Source: Desulfobacterales bacterium C00003060 | GTDB lineage: Bacteria; Desulfobacterota; Desulfobacteria; Desulfobacterales; C00003060 | Reading direction: 5' to 3' | Assembly: GCA_001751085.1 (NCBI GenBank) | Contig: MAXP01000212.1 | Span: 1-6,802, forward strand | DNA length: 6,802 nt | Part shown: piece after piece, positions 1-6,523 of the stretch | Numbering within the stretch: the stretch's first letter is position 1 | Layout: every line of letters starts with the position of its first letter | Notes under the pieces: generated by a model | What the model saw: only the letters and a program-made list of their open reading frames with translations | Database searches by the model: none | What the model was told of the DNA's origin: nothing | Position numbers and translations under genes: made by a program

Positions 1-22
1 TGAGCCATAGGGGCTGCGGAAG

Positions 23-50
23 AGCATCGAACATCTTAAGTCCACATCTT
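23..50 (+). repeat. Degenerate heptad-periodic repeat, short tract
   Basis: Four consecutive 7-nt units can be read: AGCATCG at 23, AACATCT at 30, TAAGTCC at 37 and ACATCTT at 44. They resemble the clearer tract at 6489-6523 (AACATCG units), with the same 7-nt spacing of the CATC core. The tract lies just upstream of the helicase gene and may overlap its promoter. It is short and degenerate, so I would not believe it without the two better copies at the other end of the window. Function unknown. Confidence 0.4.
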
Positions 51-66
51 TCCATATTTCAGGATT

Positions 67-2715
67 ATGAAAATAAGACCAAGCGCTGACGGCAGATTGA
101 AGAGTGTGTTTGCCAGGATTGGTGTACCAGCAAGCAAACCCTTCAAGCCGGATTCATTCCAACTCAAGGCGCTTGCCGCTATTCGGCAGGCAGATTGCCT
201 GGTTTCCGCCCCAACCGGTTCAGGGAAAACCTGGATAGCCGAAGAGGGTATTGCCCGAGTCAGAAAGAAAGGCGGAAAGGCATGGTATGCCTCCCCCCTT
301 AAGGCCCTGACCAATTCCAAGTATCTTGAATTCGCACAACGATTCACCCCTGAAGAGATGGGCATATTGACAGGGGACCGCAAAGAGAACGCCGACGCCC
401 CTATTATCGTGGGGACTACCGAGATATTGCGTAATCAGCTCTATGATGCCATGCACGAAGGAATGGATCTATCCGCAGATATTGTCATACTTGATGAAGC
501 TCATTTCCTGGGAGATCGAGATCGTGGTGTCGTGTGGGAGGAAATCATGATCTATCTGCCTGTCCGGATACGTCTCCTGCTCCTTTCGGCCACCATAAGA
601 AATGCTTACCAGATTGCAGGTTGGCTGGAATCAATACGATCAAAACGGTGCGTGGTGGTGGAAGAAACCAGACGGCCGGTACCCCTGTTTCCCATTTTCT
701 TTCACCCTTCCGGTAGGCTTCAACCTCTTTTGGGTCCCAATGGGATAGACAGGAAGGTCGAGACCTATCTGAGCAAATCGCCCCCCCCTCTCCTGGCACC
801 TCCTCGACAACTTCCACCATTTGGGAAGATAATAGGCGTTTTGAGAAAATACGATTTGCTGCCTGCCATCTTTTTCTTGAAGTCCCGGGCAGACTGTGAT
901 GGAGCCCTCGAGTGGTGCGTCAATAGTTCAAGGCGACATGCACCAAAGCGAGCGGGGTTGAACAAAAAAACTGATGAGCTAATCCAAGGACATCCACGCT
1001 TGGCAAACCACCGACAGATGTGGCACCTGAAAAACAGTGGTGTCGCAGCTCATCACAGTGGTCAGCTTCCCGCATGGAAACTCCTCATAGAACACTTAAT
1101 GACCCATGGGTTACTCGATGCAGTGTTTGCGACATCCACTGTGGCTGCGGGCGTTGATTTCCCAGCCCGAAGCATAGTGTTCCTGAACTCGGACCGCTAC
1201 AATGGCCGTGAATTCGCGCCGCTGAACGCTACAGAGTTTCATCAGATGACAGGCAGGGCCGGCAGGCGGGGCAAAGACCGTATCGGTTTTGCTGTAGCCA
1301 TCCCTGGAAAATTTATGGACCTTCCTCTCGTCGCAGAGCTCTGCACCATGCCGCCCGAGGATGTGGTGAGCCAAATCAAGGTCGATTTCTGTATGGTCTT
1401 GAACCTTCTTTTGTCCCATAGCCCTGATGAAATAAAAGAGATCTTTCAAAGGTCCTTTGCCACATATCTGAATGTGCTCCGCCAGCAGTCAGGGCTCGAT
1501 CATAAACTCAAGAAGGCTGGGCGGAGCCTGATGGGATCCCTTCCAGAGGCCATGTGTGCAGGACCTGAGTTCGTGCTGGATCTGATCAGGAGGCGTGTTT
1601 GGTTGAACCGTGAAGTGGCAGACTTGAGACCGAGGCTTAAAGCACTCGAGTCAAGGCTTTCAAAGGCAGCAAACCTGGTACCCGGACGGCTCTTTTTGGA
1701 TCACCGCGACCGTATGTACTGTACTATCAAACGGCATGTAAAACGGAACGAGGCCGGCGTGCTTGCCTGCCGCATGAAACAAAACGTCCTCATACGAGGC
1801 AGGCATCTGAAGATGAAATGGTTTCGACCAGAAAAGGTCTCACAAATCCTGGATCGCGTCCTGGACGTGCCGCCCCCTGATGATCCGCGCAGAACCAGGG
1901 AGTTTGCAGCCGGAATCGCGTATATGGAGGTCCCTCCTGTCTTAGGATCTTTGCCCCTGGAAGAAGAGGAGCTTTCAGAACTGCGGCCTCTAAGCACTCG
2001 TATCCATTCTCTTGAACAGGAACTTGATAACCTGATCTGCAAGAGGTGTCATCACTTCAAGACATGTCATGGAAAGAGCAAAGGGGCTTTTAGGCCGGCA
2101 CTTGGGGACTTCGCCTTGATGTGGGACAGTGCAAATGCCGTCCGTATGCGACTATGGAGCAATCTCGAAAAGCACCTGGAATTCCTAAAGGAAGAAGGAT
2201 TTGTAACACAGGACGACAGGCTTACCCAGGATGGTGTTTGGGCGACTCAGCTCAGGCTCGACCAGCCTCTGGTGATTGCTGAAGGGCTGCGGCTTGGCAT
2301 ATTGCCGGGCTCCGATCCGGCCTTGCTCGCAGCCCTGGTAGCGCCCTTTGTGCATGACCGGGAAATGGAAACACAGATCAACAAATCAACGATTCCCAAG
2401 CGTCTTTTGGAGGCCTATGAAAAGATGAGAAAGGCTCTCAGCCCCCTCATGGAGCGAAAGGCTGTGCGCGGGTTTGGAGTGAGGCCCATCGTCTTTTGGC
2501 CTGCTGCTACGATTTATGCGTGGGCTAATGGGCAGCCATGGGAAAACGTTCTGCAGATTGCGGGAATGGCAGAAGGAGACCTTGCCATGCTCGTTTTCAG
2601 GACGGCAGATAACCTGAGACAGATTGCCTCTTTGACAAAAGTCTACCCGGCCATTGCCCGGAGCGCTCTTGATGCCAATGCCATGATTCTCAGGGAGCCG
2701 GTGGTGATGGAATAG
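67..2715 (+). CDS. Ski2/Mtr4-like DEAH-box superfamily 2 helicase
   Basis: ATP-dependent helicase of the Ski2-like SF2 family, 882 aa, probably cytoplasmic and acting on RNA (family inference). Visible motifs: Walker A APTGSGKT at residues 48-55, motif Ia around 76-84, TTE at 117-119, motif II DEAH at 143-146 followed by the DRDRGVVWEE segment typical of Mtr4/Ski2, motif III SAT at 174-176, motif V at 355-365 (ATSTVAAGVDF) and motif VI QMTGRAGRRG at 393-402. The two RecA-like domains end near 415. A charged helical region precedes a Cys/His cluster (C658, C661, C667, H668). Residues about 690-855 match the DSHCT C-terminal domain of Mtr4-type helicases. All core motifs are intact, so it should be active. 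The ATG at 67 is the only ATG or GTG start after the in-frame TAA at 37-39; its Shine-Dalgarno is weak (AGGA, 2 nt away). Closest alternative: a DNA-acting Hel308/Lhr-like helicase, less likely given DSHCT. Confidence 0.92.
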   Translation: MKIRPSADGRLKSVFARIGVPASKPFKPDSFQLKALAAIRQADCLVSAPTGSGKTWIAEEGIARVRKKGGKAWYASPLKALTNSKYLEFAQRFTPEEMGILTGDRKENADAPIIVGTTEILRNQLYDAMHEGMDLSADIVILDEAHFLGDRDRGVVWEEIMIYLPVRIRLLLLSATIRNAYQIAGWLESIRSKRCVVVEETRRPVPLFPIFFHPSGRLQPLLGPNGIDRKVETYLSKSPPPLLAPPRQLPPFGKIIGVLRKYDLLPAIFFLKSRADCDGALEWCVNSSRRHAPKRAGLNKKTDELIQGHPRLANHRQMWHLKNSGVAAHHSGQLPAWKLLIEHLMTHGLLDAVFATSTVAAGVDFPARSIVFLNSDRYNGREFAPLNATEFHQMTGRAGRRGKDRIGFAVAIPGKFMDLPLVAELCTMPPEDVVSQIKVDFCMVLNLLLSHSPDEIKEIFQRSFATYLNVLRQQSGLDHKLKKAGRSLMGSLPEAMCAGPEFVLDLIRRRVWLNREVADLRPRLKALESRLSKAANLVPGRLFLDHRDRMYCTIKRHVKRNEAGVLACRMKQNVLIRGRHLKMKWFRPEKVSQILDRVLDVPPPDDPRRTREFAAGIAYMEVPPVLGSLPLEEEELSELRPLSTRIHSLEQELDNLICKRCHHFKTCHGKSKGAFRPALGDFALMWDSANAVRMRLWSNLEKHLEFLKEEGFVTQDDRLTQDGVWATQLRLDQPLVIAEGLRLGILPGSDPALLAALVAPFVHDREMETQINKSTIPKRLLEAYEKMRKALSPLMERKAVRGFGVRPIVFWPAATIYAWANGQPWENVLQIAGMAEGDLAMLVFRTADNLRQIASLTKVYPAIARSALDANAMILREPVVME

Positions 2716-2780
2716 GCCAAATTGAGTTTGTCGCCGTCAAATCGTGAAGACATTGGCGCTGAAACGCCATGGGACATAAA

Positions 2781-2787
2781 AGGGAGG
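2781..2787 (+). promoter_or_regulatory. Shine-Dalgarno that sets the start of the BioD-like gene
   Basis: AGGGAGG ends 5 nt before the ATG at 2793 and 2 nt before the adjacent ATG at 2790. An upstream in-frame ATG at 2769 would place this ribosome site inside the coding region and has no good site of its own. The 2793 start also begins directly with the first beta strand of the P-loop fold (MVALYITS). Confidence 0.7.
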
Positions 2788-2792
2788 GCATG

Positions 2793-3851
2793 ATGGTTGC
2801 TCTATACATAACCTCTATTGAGAGGCATACCGGCAAAGATCTGATCACCATGGGGTTGATTGACCGGCTGAGACGAGACGGTTTCAAGGTCGGCTATTTC
2901 AAGCCTATGGGACACTCACCCATGAAAACAGACGACACCACGACCGATAGAGGGGCCTGGCTGATTCACAATCACTTTAAGCTGGACGATGCCATCGAAT
3001 ACATGTGCCCTGTGGTCATCACGCAAGACCTTATCATGCAAAACTACATAAAGAGTGTCACCGGGCTAAGGGAAAGGGTGGAGGGAGCATTCAAGAAGGT
3101 GTCAGAGCAAAAGGATATCGTGGTGGTGACCTGTGACAGGAATTTCAGCGAGGGCAGTTCGCTCGGCCTGTCCGGCATTCAACTCATGAACATCTTGAAT
3201 GCCCGGGCCCTGTTTGTGGACAGTTACCAATGCAATACATGTGTCGACTTTCTCCTGGAGCTAAAAAAGGTCATAGGCGGCCCCATGATAGGCGTCGTAT
3301 TTAATAAAGTGGATGCCCTCCATTTTGAAGAGATCGACGAACTCGTTTCTCCTTTCCTGAACCGCAAGCATATGGAGGTATTCGGCTCTCTGCCACAGGA
3401 TACGTTATTGGGGTCTACGGGAGTACAAGATCTGGTGGACCATGTGGCTTGTGACGTTGTTTGTGGAAAGGATAAGCTCGACGGCCTCGTCGAGAACTTC
3501 CTCGTGGGCGGCATGCAGGTGGACAGGTTCATCAAGTACCTGCTGAAAACCTCCGGCCCTGCGGTCATCGTGGGTGGTGATCGAACAGACATTCAGCTTG
3601 TGGCTATAGAAACCAACGTCAGATGCCTTATCCTGTCCGGGAACCTCTACCCGAATGAGACCATCATCACAAGGGCCGAGGCAAAGGGCGTGCCGATTCT
3701 GGTAGCCAGGGATGATACGTACACTGTGGCAAAGAGGGTGGAAGGTATCGTTGGCAGCTTTCAGGCGGAAGCAAAGAAGATAGACCACGGCATCAAACTG
3801 GTGGACCAGAGATTTGATTTTGAAAAACTTTATGAACAGATCAATCTTTGA
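2793..3851 (+). CDS. BioD-like P-loop protein with DRTGG domain (phosphotransacetylase N-terminal-like)
   Basis: 352 aa from the preferred ATG. The N-terminal half (residues 1 to about 200) resembles the dethiobiotin synthetase-like NTPase domain at the N terminus of some phosphotransacetylases (COG0857-type). It has a first strand at 2-8, a P-loop-like SIERHTGKD at 8-16, the FKP strand end at 36-38, and a GVVFNKVD segment at 167-174. The C-terminal part (about 210-320) is a DRTGG domain: GGDRTDIQLVAIE at 261-273, then a CLILSG strand and a GVPILVARDDTYTVAKR segment at 299-315. The catalytic phosphotransacetylase domain is absent, so this is a stand-alone regulatory or nucleotide-binding module; acetyl-phosphate synthesis is not expected. 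Biochemical role is unknown; a link to acetate or acetyl-CoA metabolism is only inference from the domain pairing. Oddity: the P-loop reads GKD, not GKS/T. It lies 77 nt after the helicase and may be co-transcribed with it. Confidence 0.8.
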   Translation: MVALYITSIERHTGKDLITMGLIDRLRRDGFKVGYFKPMGHSPMKTDDTTTDRGAWLIHNHFKLDDAIEYMCPVVITQDLIMQNYIKSVTGLRERVEGAFKKVSEQKDIVVVTCDRNFSEGSSLGLSGIQLMNILNARALFVDSYQCNTCVDFLLELKKVIGGPMIGVVFNKVDALHFEEIDELVSPFLNRKHMEVFGSLPQDTLLGSTGVQDLVDHVACDVVCGKDKLDGLVENFLVGGMQVDRFIKYLLKTSGPAVIVGGDRTDIQLVAIETNVRCLILSGNLYPNETIITRAEAKGVPILVARDDTYTVAKRVEGIVGSFQAEAKKIDHGIKLVDQRFDFEKLYEQINL

Positions 3852-3928
3852 ACTCAAACAAGTGCCGCGTCTTAGGCAAAAGCGCCCTGAAGTCTCCTTG
3901 TTCATTCTTGCGTCACAGTAGTTCTCGG

Positions 3929-3948
3929 TGAACCGCAAAAGCGAGTGC
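3929..3948 (+). repeat. 20-nt dispersed repeat, copy 1
   Basis: TGAACCGCAAAAGC followed by GAGTGC. It matches 6522-6541 at 18 of 20 positions, same strand. Both copies lie in non-coding spacers, 2.6 kb apart. Probably the edge of a dispersed intergenic repeat; function unknown. Confidence 0.5.
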
Positions 3949-4004
3949 ATTCCCCGTCCAGCCAAATCAGCGAGACTGCAGGGATCTTCAATCTGCAATG
4001 CCTT

Positions 4005-4095
4005 GAGATTGCTTCGCTTCGCTCGCAATCACAAGGAACTTATCGTAAAGTCATTACGAGGAGTCCCGCACAATGCGGGACGACCAAGCAATCTT
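4005..4095. repeat. Palindromic intergenic repeat element with nested hairpin
   Basis: The outer arms AGATTGCTT (4006-4014) and AAGCAATCT (4086-4094) are perfect complements. A second pair inside, about 4022-4032 (CTCGCAATCAC) and 4050-4060 (GTCATTACGAG), matches with two mismatches. A third, perfect hairpin sits in the right half: GTCCCGCA 4063-4070, loop CAA, TGCGGGAC 4074-4081. The pattern (ATTGCTTCG..., GTCATTnCGAGG..., hairpin, AAGCAATCT) is one I recognise as a widespread palindromic intergenic repeat in bacterial genomes. It probably multiplies as a non-autonomous mobile unit; transcribed, it would fold into a branched hairpin. No T-run follows, so it is not a standard terminator. Confidence 0.75.
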
Positions 4096-4121
4096 GTTAT
4101 ATTTTTCACCGAGAATTGCTG

Positions 4122-4150
4122 TTGACAAAAAGGGAACTTTGTACTAAAAG
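4122..4150 (+). promoter_or_regulatory. Candidate sigma70 promoter upstream of sat
   Basis: A perfect -35 TTGACA at 4122-4127, a 17-nt spacer, and TAAAAG at 4145-4150 as a 4-of-6 match to the -10 box. It lies immediately after the palindromic repeat. If used, the sat transcript would have a leader of roughly 385 nt that includes the possible 46-codon ORF. The -10 is mediocre, so this is a candidate only. Confidence 0.35.
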
Positions 4151-4377
4151 GAAAAACTCGTGGCTTGTGCCTGGCGAATATTTAACCGCCTGTAGTTTCA
4201 GTACTTTCGGCTCGAGAAGATGCAGCTTCTCCCCACCCAGACACTCCTCTTCAAGGGACATGGAGTGGCTATATTGTTGAGCTGGAGGCCAAAAAAACAT
4301 TATTGCGAAATACATTATTTGATGTCTGCTGCTATAGTATTACAAAAAAACATGTTACGAGTGACAGAAAGGAGGAG

Positions 4378-4518
4378 ATGCCACGGATAACCAGAGCACA
4401 CATGTTGCGGAGCGAGTTCTTTGCTCCAAATCTGTCGGGAGGTTCAGAGTTTCTTGGCTTTTACCTTGACATTTTAGATGAGCCATACTACCCGACACGG
4501 AATTCTTTATTAGGCTAG
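4378..4518 (+). CDS. Possible 46-aa small protein or leader peptide upstream of sat
   Basis: An ATG at 4378 stands 2 nt after AAAGGAGG (4368-4375), a very strong though tightly spaced Shine-Dalgarno. The frame stays open to TAG at 4516-4518, 22 nt before the sat ATG. The product starts MPRITRAHMLRSEFF and ends YYPTRNSLLG; it is soluble-looking, with no signal peptide, membrane segment or Cys. I recognise no family. Position and ribosome site suggest a translated leader that could couple to sat or regulate it. Against it: it is short, its composition is unremarkable, and a TTGACA element lies within it. It could be a chance ORF in the 5' leader. Confidence 0.3.
   Translation: MPRITRAHMLRSEFFAPNLSGGSEFLGFYLDILDEPYYPTRNSLLG
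4466..4491 (+). promoter_or_regulatory. Second TTGACA element, close to sat
   Basis: TTGACA at 4466-4471 is a perfect -35 hexamer. The -10 is poor: TACTAC at 4486-4491 with a 14-nt spacer, or TACCCG at 4489-4494 with 17 nt. It would give a sat leader of about 45 nt. Listed because of the perfect -35 and the position; it may be chance. Confidence 0.2.
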
Positions 4519-4540
4519 CAAAAAAGTAAGGAGGTATGCA

Positions 4541-5899
4541 ATGTCGGTACTGATAGAAAGGCCAGCGCCTCACGGAGGCAGACTTGAAGAAAGGGTTGTG
4601 CGTGATCCTGAGCTGGGAAGAAAGTTGATTCAAGGTTGTCCTACGTTTGACATCAAGGCCACATTGGATGACAGTGGCACACCTGTAAGAAATGTCTACA
4701 GGGAGATCATGTCTATCTGCTATGGTTTCTTTTCTCCTGTTGATGGGTCAATGCACAAGGCAGAGGTTGACAGGATATTAAAGGAGAGAAGGTTGTTAAA
4801 TGATTGGATTTTCCCTTATCCGCTCGTCTTTGATATCTCTGAAGAAGACCTAAAGAATCTGGGTGTTACCGTAGGCGACAGGCTCTGCCTGAAGCTTAAG
4901 GGAAAGCCCTTTGCAATCCTTGACATTGACGAAATATGGAGAATTGATAACCCGGAAGAGTTTGCTACCAAGGTCTTTGGGACCCCTGAAGGCAACCCGG
5001 AGGTTGTCCAAGAGCCATTTGACAAAAAAATGCCGGGCTGGGTTATCTACAAGAGTTTGAATCGGGTGGTATTAGCCGGCAAGTTTAGGATCATCAATGA
5101 GCCCACGCTCTTGCCGCCGTTTGATAAATTCTGGTATCCGCCTATTAAGTCCAGGCAAGAATATGACAGGAGGGGATGGAGGACCGTAATAAACCATCAA
5201 ACGAGAAATGTCCCACACGTCGGACATGAGTTCCTGATGAAAGACGCCGCTTACACGGGCGACAGGGAACCCTGTCACGGCATACAGGTAAACGCGATCA
5301 TTGGTGTCAAGAGAGCTGGGGATTATCCGGATGAGGCGATTATTGAAGGTCATGCGGCGGTTAATGAAGGAGGCTATATCAAGCCTGAAAGGCACATAGT
5401 AACATTCACTCTGTGGGACATGAGGTACGGAAATCCTCTTGAATCCATGTTGCATGGAATCATCAGGCAGAACATGGGCTGCACGCACCACATGTTCGGA
5501 AGAGACCATGCGGCTGTGGGTGAATATTATGAGATGTTTGCCACACAGACACTCTGGAGCAAGGGAATACCGAGTTATGGTTTTCCGAAATCTGTCAATG
5601 ACGTGCCGTATGGCTTACAGATCAGGCCTCAGAATATGAAAGAATTTTGGTATTGTCCTGTGTGTAACGAGATCGCATACAGTGAATGCTGTGGCCACAC
5701 AAAGGAAAAACAGAAATTCAGCGGGAGTTTTGTCAGGGGCATGGTGGCGGAAGGTCTCTTTCCACCTAAGGTTATCTTCAGGCCTGAGGTATACAAAGTG
5801 ATTGTTAAATGGTGGAAGGAATTCGGTTATCCCTTCTGCAATGCCAAGTATGTGAAAGAAAAGGAAGAGAGACTTGAAGTAGATTTGCCTGATATGTAA
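4541..5899 (+). CDS. sat: ATP sulfurylase (sulfate adenylyltransferase), dissimilatory type
   Basis: Catalyses ATP + sulfate to adenosine 5'-phosphosulfate + pyrophosphate, the activating first step of sulfate reduction, in the cytoplasm. 452 aa, complete. The N-terminal PUA-like domain covers about 1-200. The catalytic nucleotidyltransferase core has QTRNVPHVGHE at 220-230 (the HxGH-type nucleotide-binding motif), GDREP at 240-244, the GVKRAGDYPDE segment at 255-265, a conserved block around 293-315, and GRDHAAVG at 320-327. C372, C375, C384 and H386 form the zinc site seen in sulfate-reducer and thermophile enzymes. There is no C-terminal APS kinase domain, which fits dissimilatory use. The core motif reads RNVPH rather than the RNPxH of many assimilatory enzymes; I believe this variant occurs in dissimilatory enzymes. 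Start chosen from AAGGAGGT (4528-4535), 5 nt before the ATG. The 116-aa gene follows after 27 nt, so the two are almost certainly co-transcribed. aprBA is not seen downstream within the window. Confidence 0.96.
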   Translation: MSVLIERPAPHGGRLEERVVRDPELGRKLIQGCPTFDIKATLDDSGTPVRNVYREIMSICYGFFSPVDGSMHKAEVDRILKERRLLNDWIFPYPLVFDISEEDLKNLGVTVGDRLCLKLKGKPFAILDIDEIWRIDNPEEFATKVFGTPEGNPEVVQEPFDKKMPGWVIYKSLNRVVLAGKFRIINEPTLLPPFDKFWYPPIKSRQEYDRRGWRTVINHQTRNVPHVGHEFLMKDAAYTGDREPCHGIQVNAIIGVKRAGDYPDEAIIEGHAAVNEGGYIKPERHIVTFTLWDMRYGNPLESMLHGIIRQNMGCTHHMFGRDHAAVGEYYEMFATQTLWSKGIPSYGFPKSVNDVPYGLQIRPQNMKEFWYCPVCNEIAYSECCGHTKEKQKFSGSFVRGMVAEGLFPPKVIFRPEVYKVIVKWWKEFGYPFCNAKYVKEKEERLEVDLPDM

Positions 5900-5926
5900 T
5901 ATGGATATCTAATTAGGAGGTGTAAT

Positions 5927-6277
5927 ATGGCTAAGTTCGTAGCTGTGTTTTTGGATGACAAGAGGATAGCAGCAGTCAAGGGAAGTGATCTTGAGGCCAA
6001 GATAGACGTGATGTTTGGAGGGCAGCTATCTTGCTTTAATTTGGAAATGGATGACGCTAAGGCCAAAGAAGTCATGGATGCGTTTGACACTGCCAGGGTA
6101 GATTCAAGAGGATTTATTACGGACGTACCCATAGCATTTAACAGGGTACTCTTTGAAGAGATAGCCAAGGCAAAGTCCCTTGGCGCAGAAGCCGTAGATG
6201 GGGTCCTGGCCCGCGTAGAAGAGATAAAGGAAGCGGCTGCAAAGGAGAAAGAATTTTTGCCTTGTCCAGAGTTTTAG
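5927..6277 (+). CDS. Uncharacterised 116-aa protein coupled to sat
   Basis: A real gene by context: TAGGAGGTG (5914-5922) ends 4 nt before the ATG, it begins 27 nt after the sat stop, and a strong terminator follows it. I do not recognise the family. The sequence opens with two likely beta strands (residues 3-9 KFVAVFL and 13-17 RIAAV), has a GG turn at 31-32, a single internal Cys36, a charged helix at 42-57, a PIAF segment at 68-71, and a long Ala/Glu/Lys-rich helix from about 75 to 109. It ends in a short tail with Cys113 (LPCPEF). No signal peptide or membrane span; small, acidic-looking and cytoplasmic. No known metal-binding or ATP-binding motif is complete. Context suggests a role with sulfate activation, for example as a partner or regulator of Sat, but that is inference from the operon alone. 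Confidence 0.8.
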   Translation: MAKFVAVFLDDKRIAAVKGSDLEAKIDVMFGGQLSCFNLEMDDAKAKEVMDAFDTARVDSRGFITDVPIAFNRVLFEEIAKAKSLGAEAVDGVLARVEEIKEAAAKEKEFLPCPEF

Positions 6278-6339
6278 AGGTATCAGTTCTATAAACCGTC
6301 ACCGGTACGCTTGCAGGTGACACTCAAGTTAGAGATAGT

Positions 6340-6387
6340 AGGCGCGGTGGATGTCCAAGGTGACAACCACCGCGCCTCTTTTTTTTT
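6340..6387 (+). terminator. Strong intrinsic terminator after the sat operon
   Basis: AGGCGCGGTGG (6340-6350) pairs perfectly with CCACCGCGCCT (6367-6377). After one A/A mismatch the stem continues as TGTC (6352-6355) with GACA (6362-6365), around a 6-nt loop. The stem is followed by one C and nine Ts (6379-6387). It lies about 60 nt after the stop of the 116-aa gene and marks the end of the sat transcript. Confidence 0.93.
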
Positions 6388-6488
6388 CAGGGGGAATGAC
6401 TTGCTGTCTGCTGACGCATAAGACGTTGTCAGAACACCCACCACCTTGCCCCATAAGCGCTAAGCTATTTGCACCGGATGGACTAATG

Positions 6489-6523
6489 AACATCGAACAT
6501 CGAACGTCCAACATTGAATCCTG
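6489..6523 (+). repeat. Heptad-periodic repeat tract, left arm
   Basis: Five 7-nt units in register: AACATCG at 6489 and 6496, AACGTCC at 6503, AACATTG at 6510 and AATCCTG at 6517; AACCGCA at 6524 may be a sixth. All begin with AA, with a pyrimidine-rich second half. It faces a similar tract on the other strand at 6611-6645; AACATTGAA (6510-6518) and TTCAATGTT (6616-6624) are perfect complements. It runs directly into the 20-nt dispersed repeat. Function unknown. Confidence 0.65.

Larger units (their letters stand above)
3852..4540. other. 689-nt non-coding spacer upstream of sat
   Basis: No convincing full-length gene is present. The spacer holds a 20-nt sequence shared with the right end of the window (3929-3948), a palindromic intergenic repeat (4005-4095), a TTGACA-type promoter candidate (4122), a 6-bp hairpin (GAGAAG 4214-4219 with CTTCTC 4226-4231), a possible 46-codon ORF (4378-4518), a second TTGACA (4466) and the sat ribosome site. 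No clear intrinsic terminator follows the BioD-like gene: AACAAG at 3857-3862 pairs with CTTGTT at 3897-3902, but across a 34-nt loop and without a T-run. Confidence 0.7.

Noticed and set aside
2754..2769. Hairpin TGGCG/CGCCA between helicase and BioD-like genes
   Set aside because: Only 5 bp and no T-run, so not a terminator.
2769..2792. Upstream ATG as start of the BioD-like gene
   Set aside because: It would put the good Shine-Dalgarno (2781-2787) inside the gene and has none of its own; the fold starts at 2793.
3405..4028. Minus-strand ORF of 207 codons
   Set aside because: Mostly antisense to the well-supported BioD-like gene, with the rest in repeat-bearing spacer; no ribosome site and no recognisable domain.
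3945..4280. Plus-strand ORF of 111 codons across the palindromic repeat
   Set aside because: It reads through the inverted repeat and a promoter-like sequence, lacks a ribosome site and has low-complexity composition.
4106..4315. Minus-strand ORF of 69 codons in the sat spacer
   Set aside because: No Shine-Dalgarno before either ATG and no recognised family. The peptide has a somewhat protein-like stretch (KLHLLEPKVLKLQAV), so it could be a fragment of a repeat, but support is too weak.
4452..4471. Sigma-54 type promoter (TTGGC...TTGAC)
   Set aside because: The spacing is one base off and the essential GC of the -12 element is GA.
6298..6321. Small hairpin GTCACC/GGTGAC after the 116-aa gene
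   Set aside because: Only 6 bp with a 12-nt loop; the real terminator lies just downstream.
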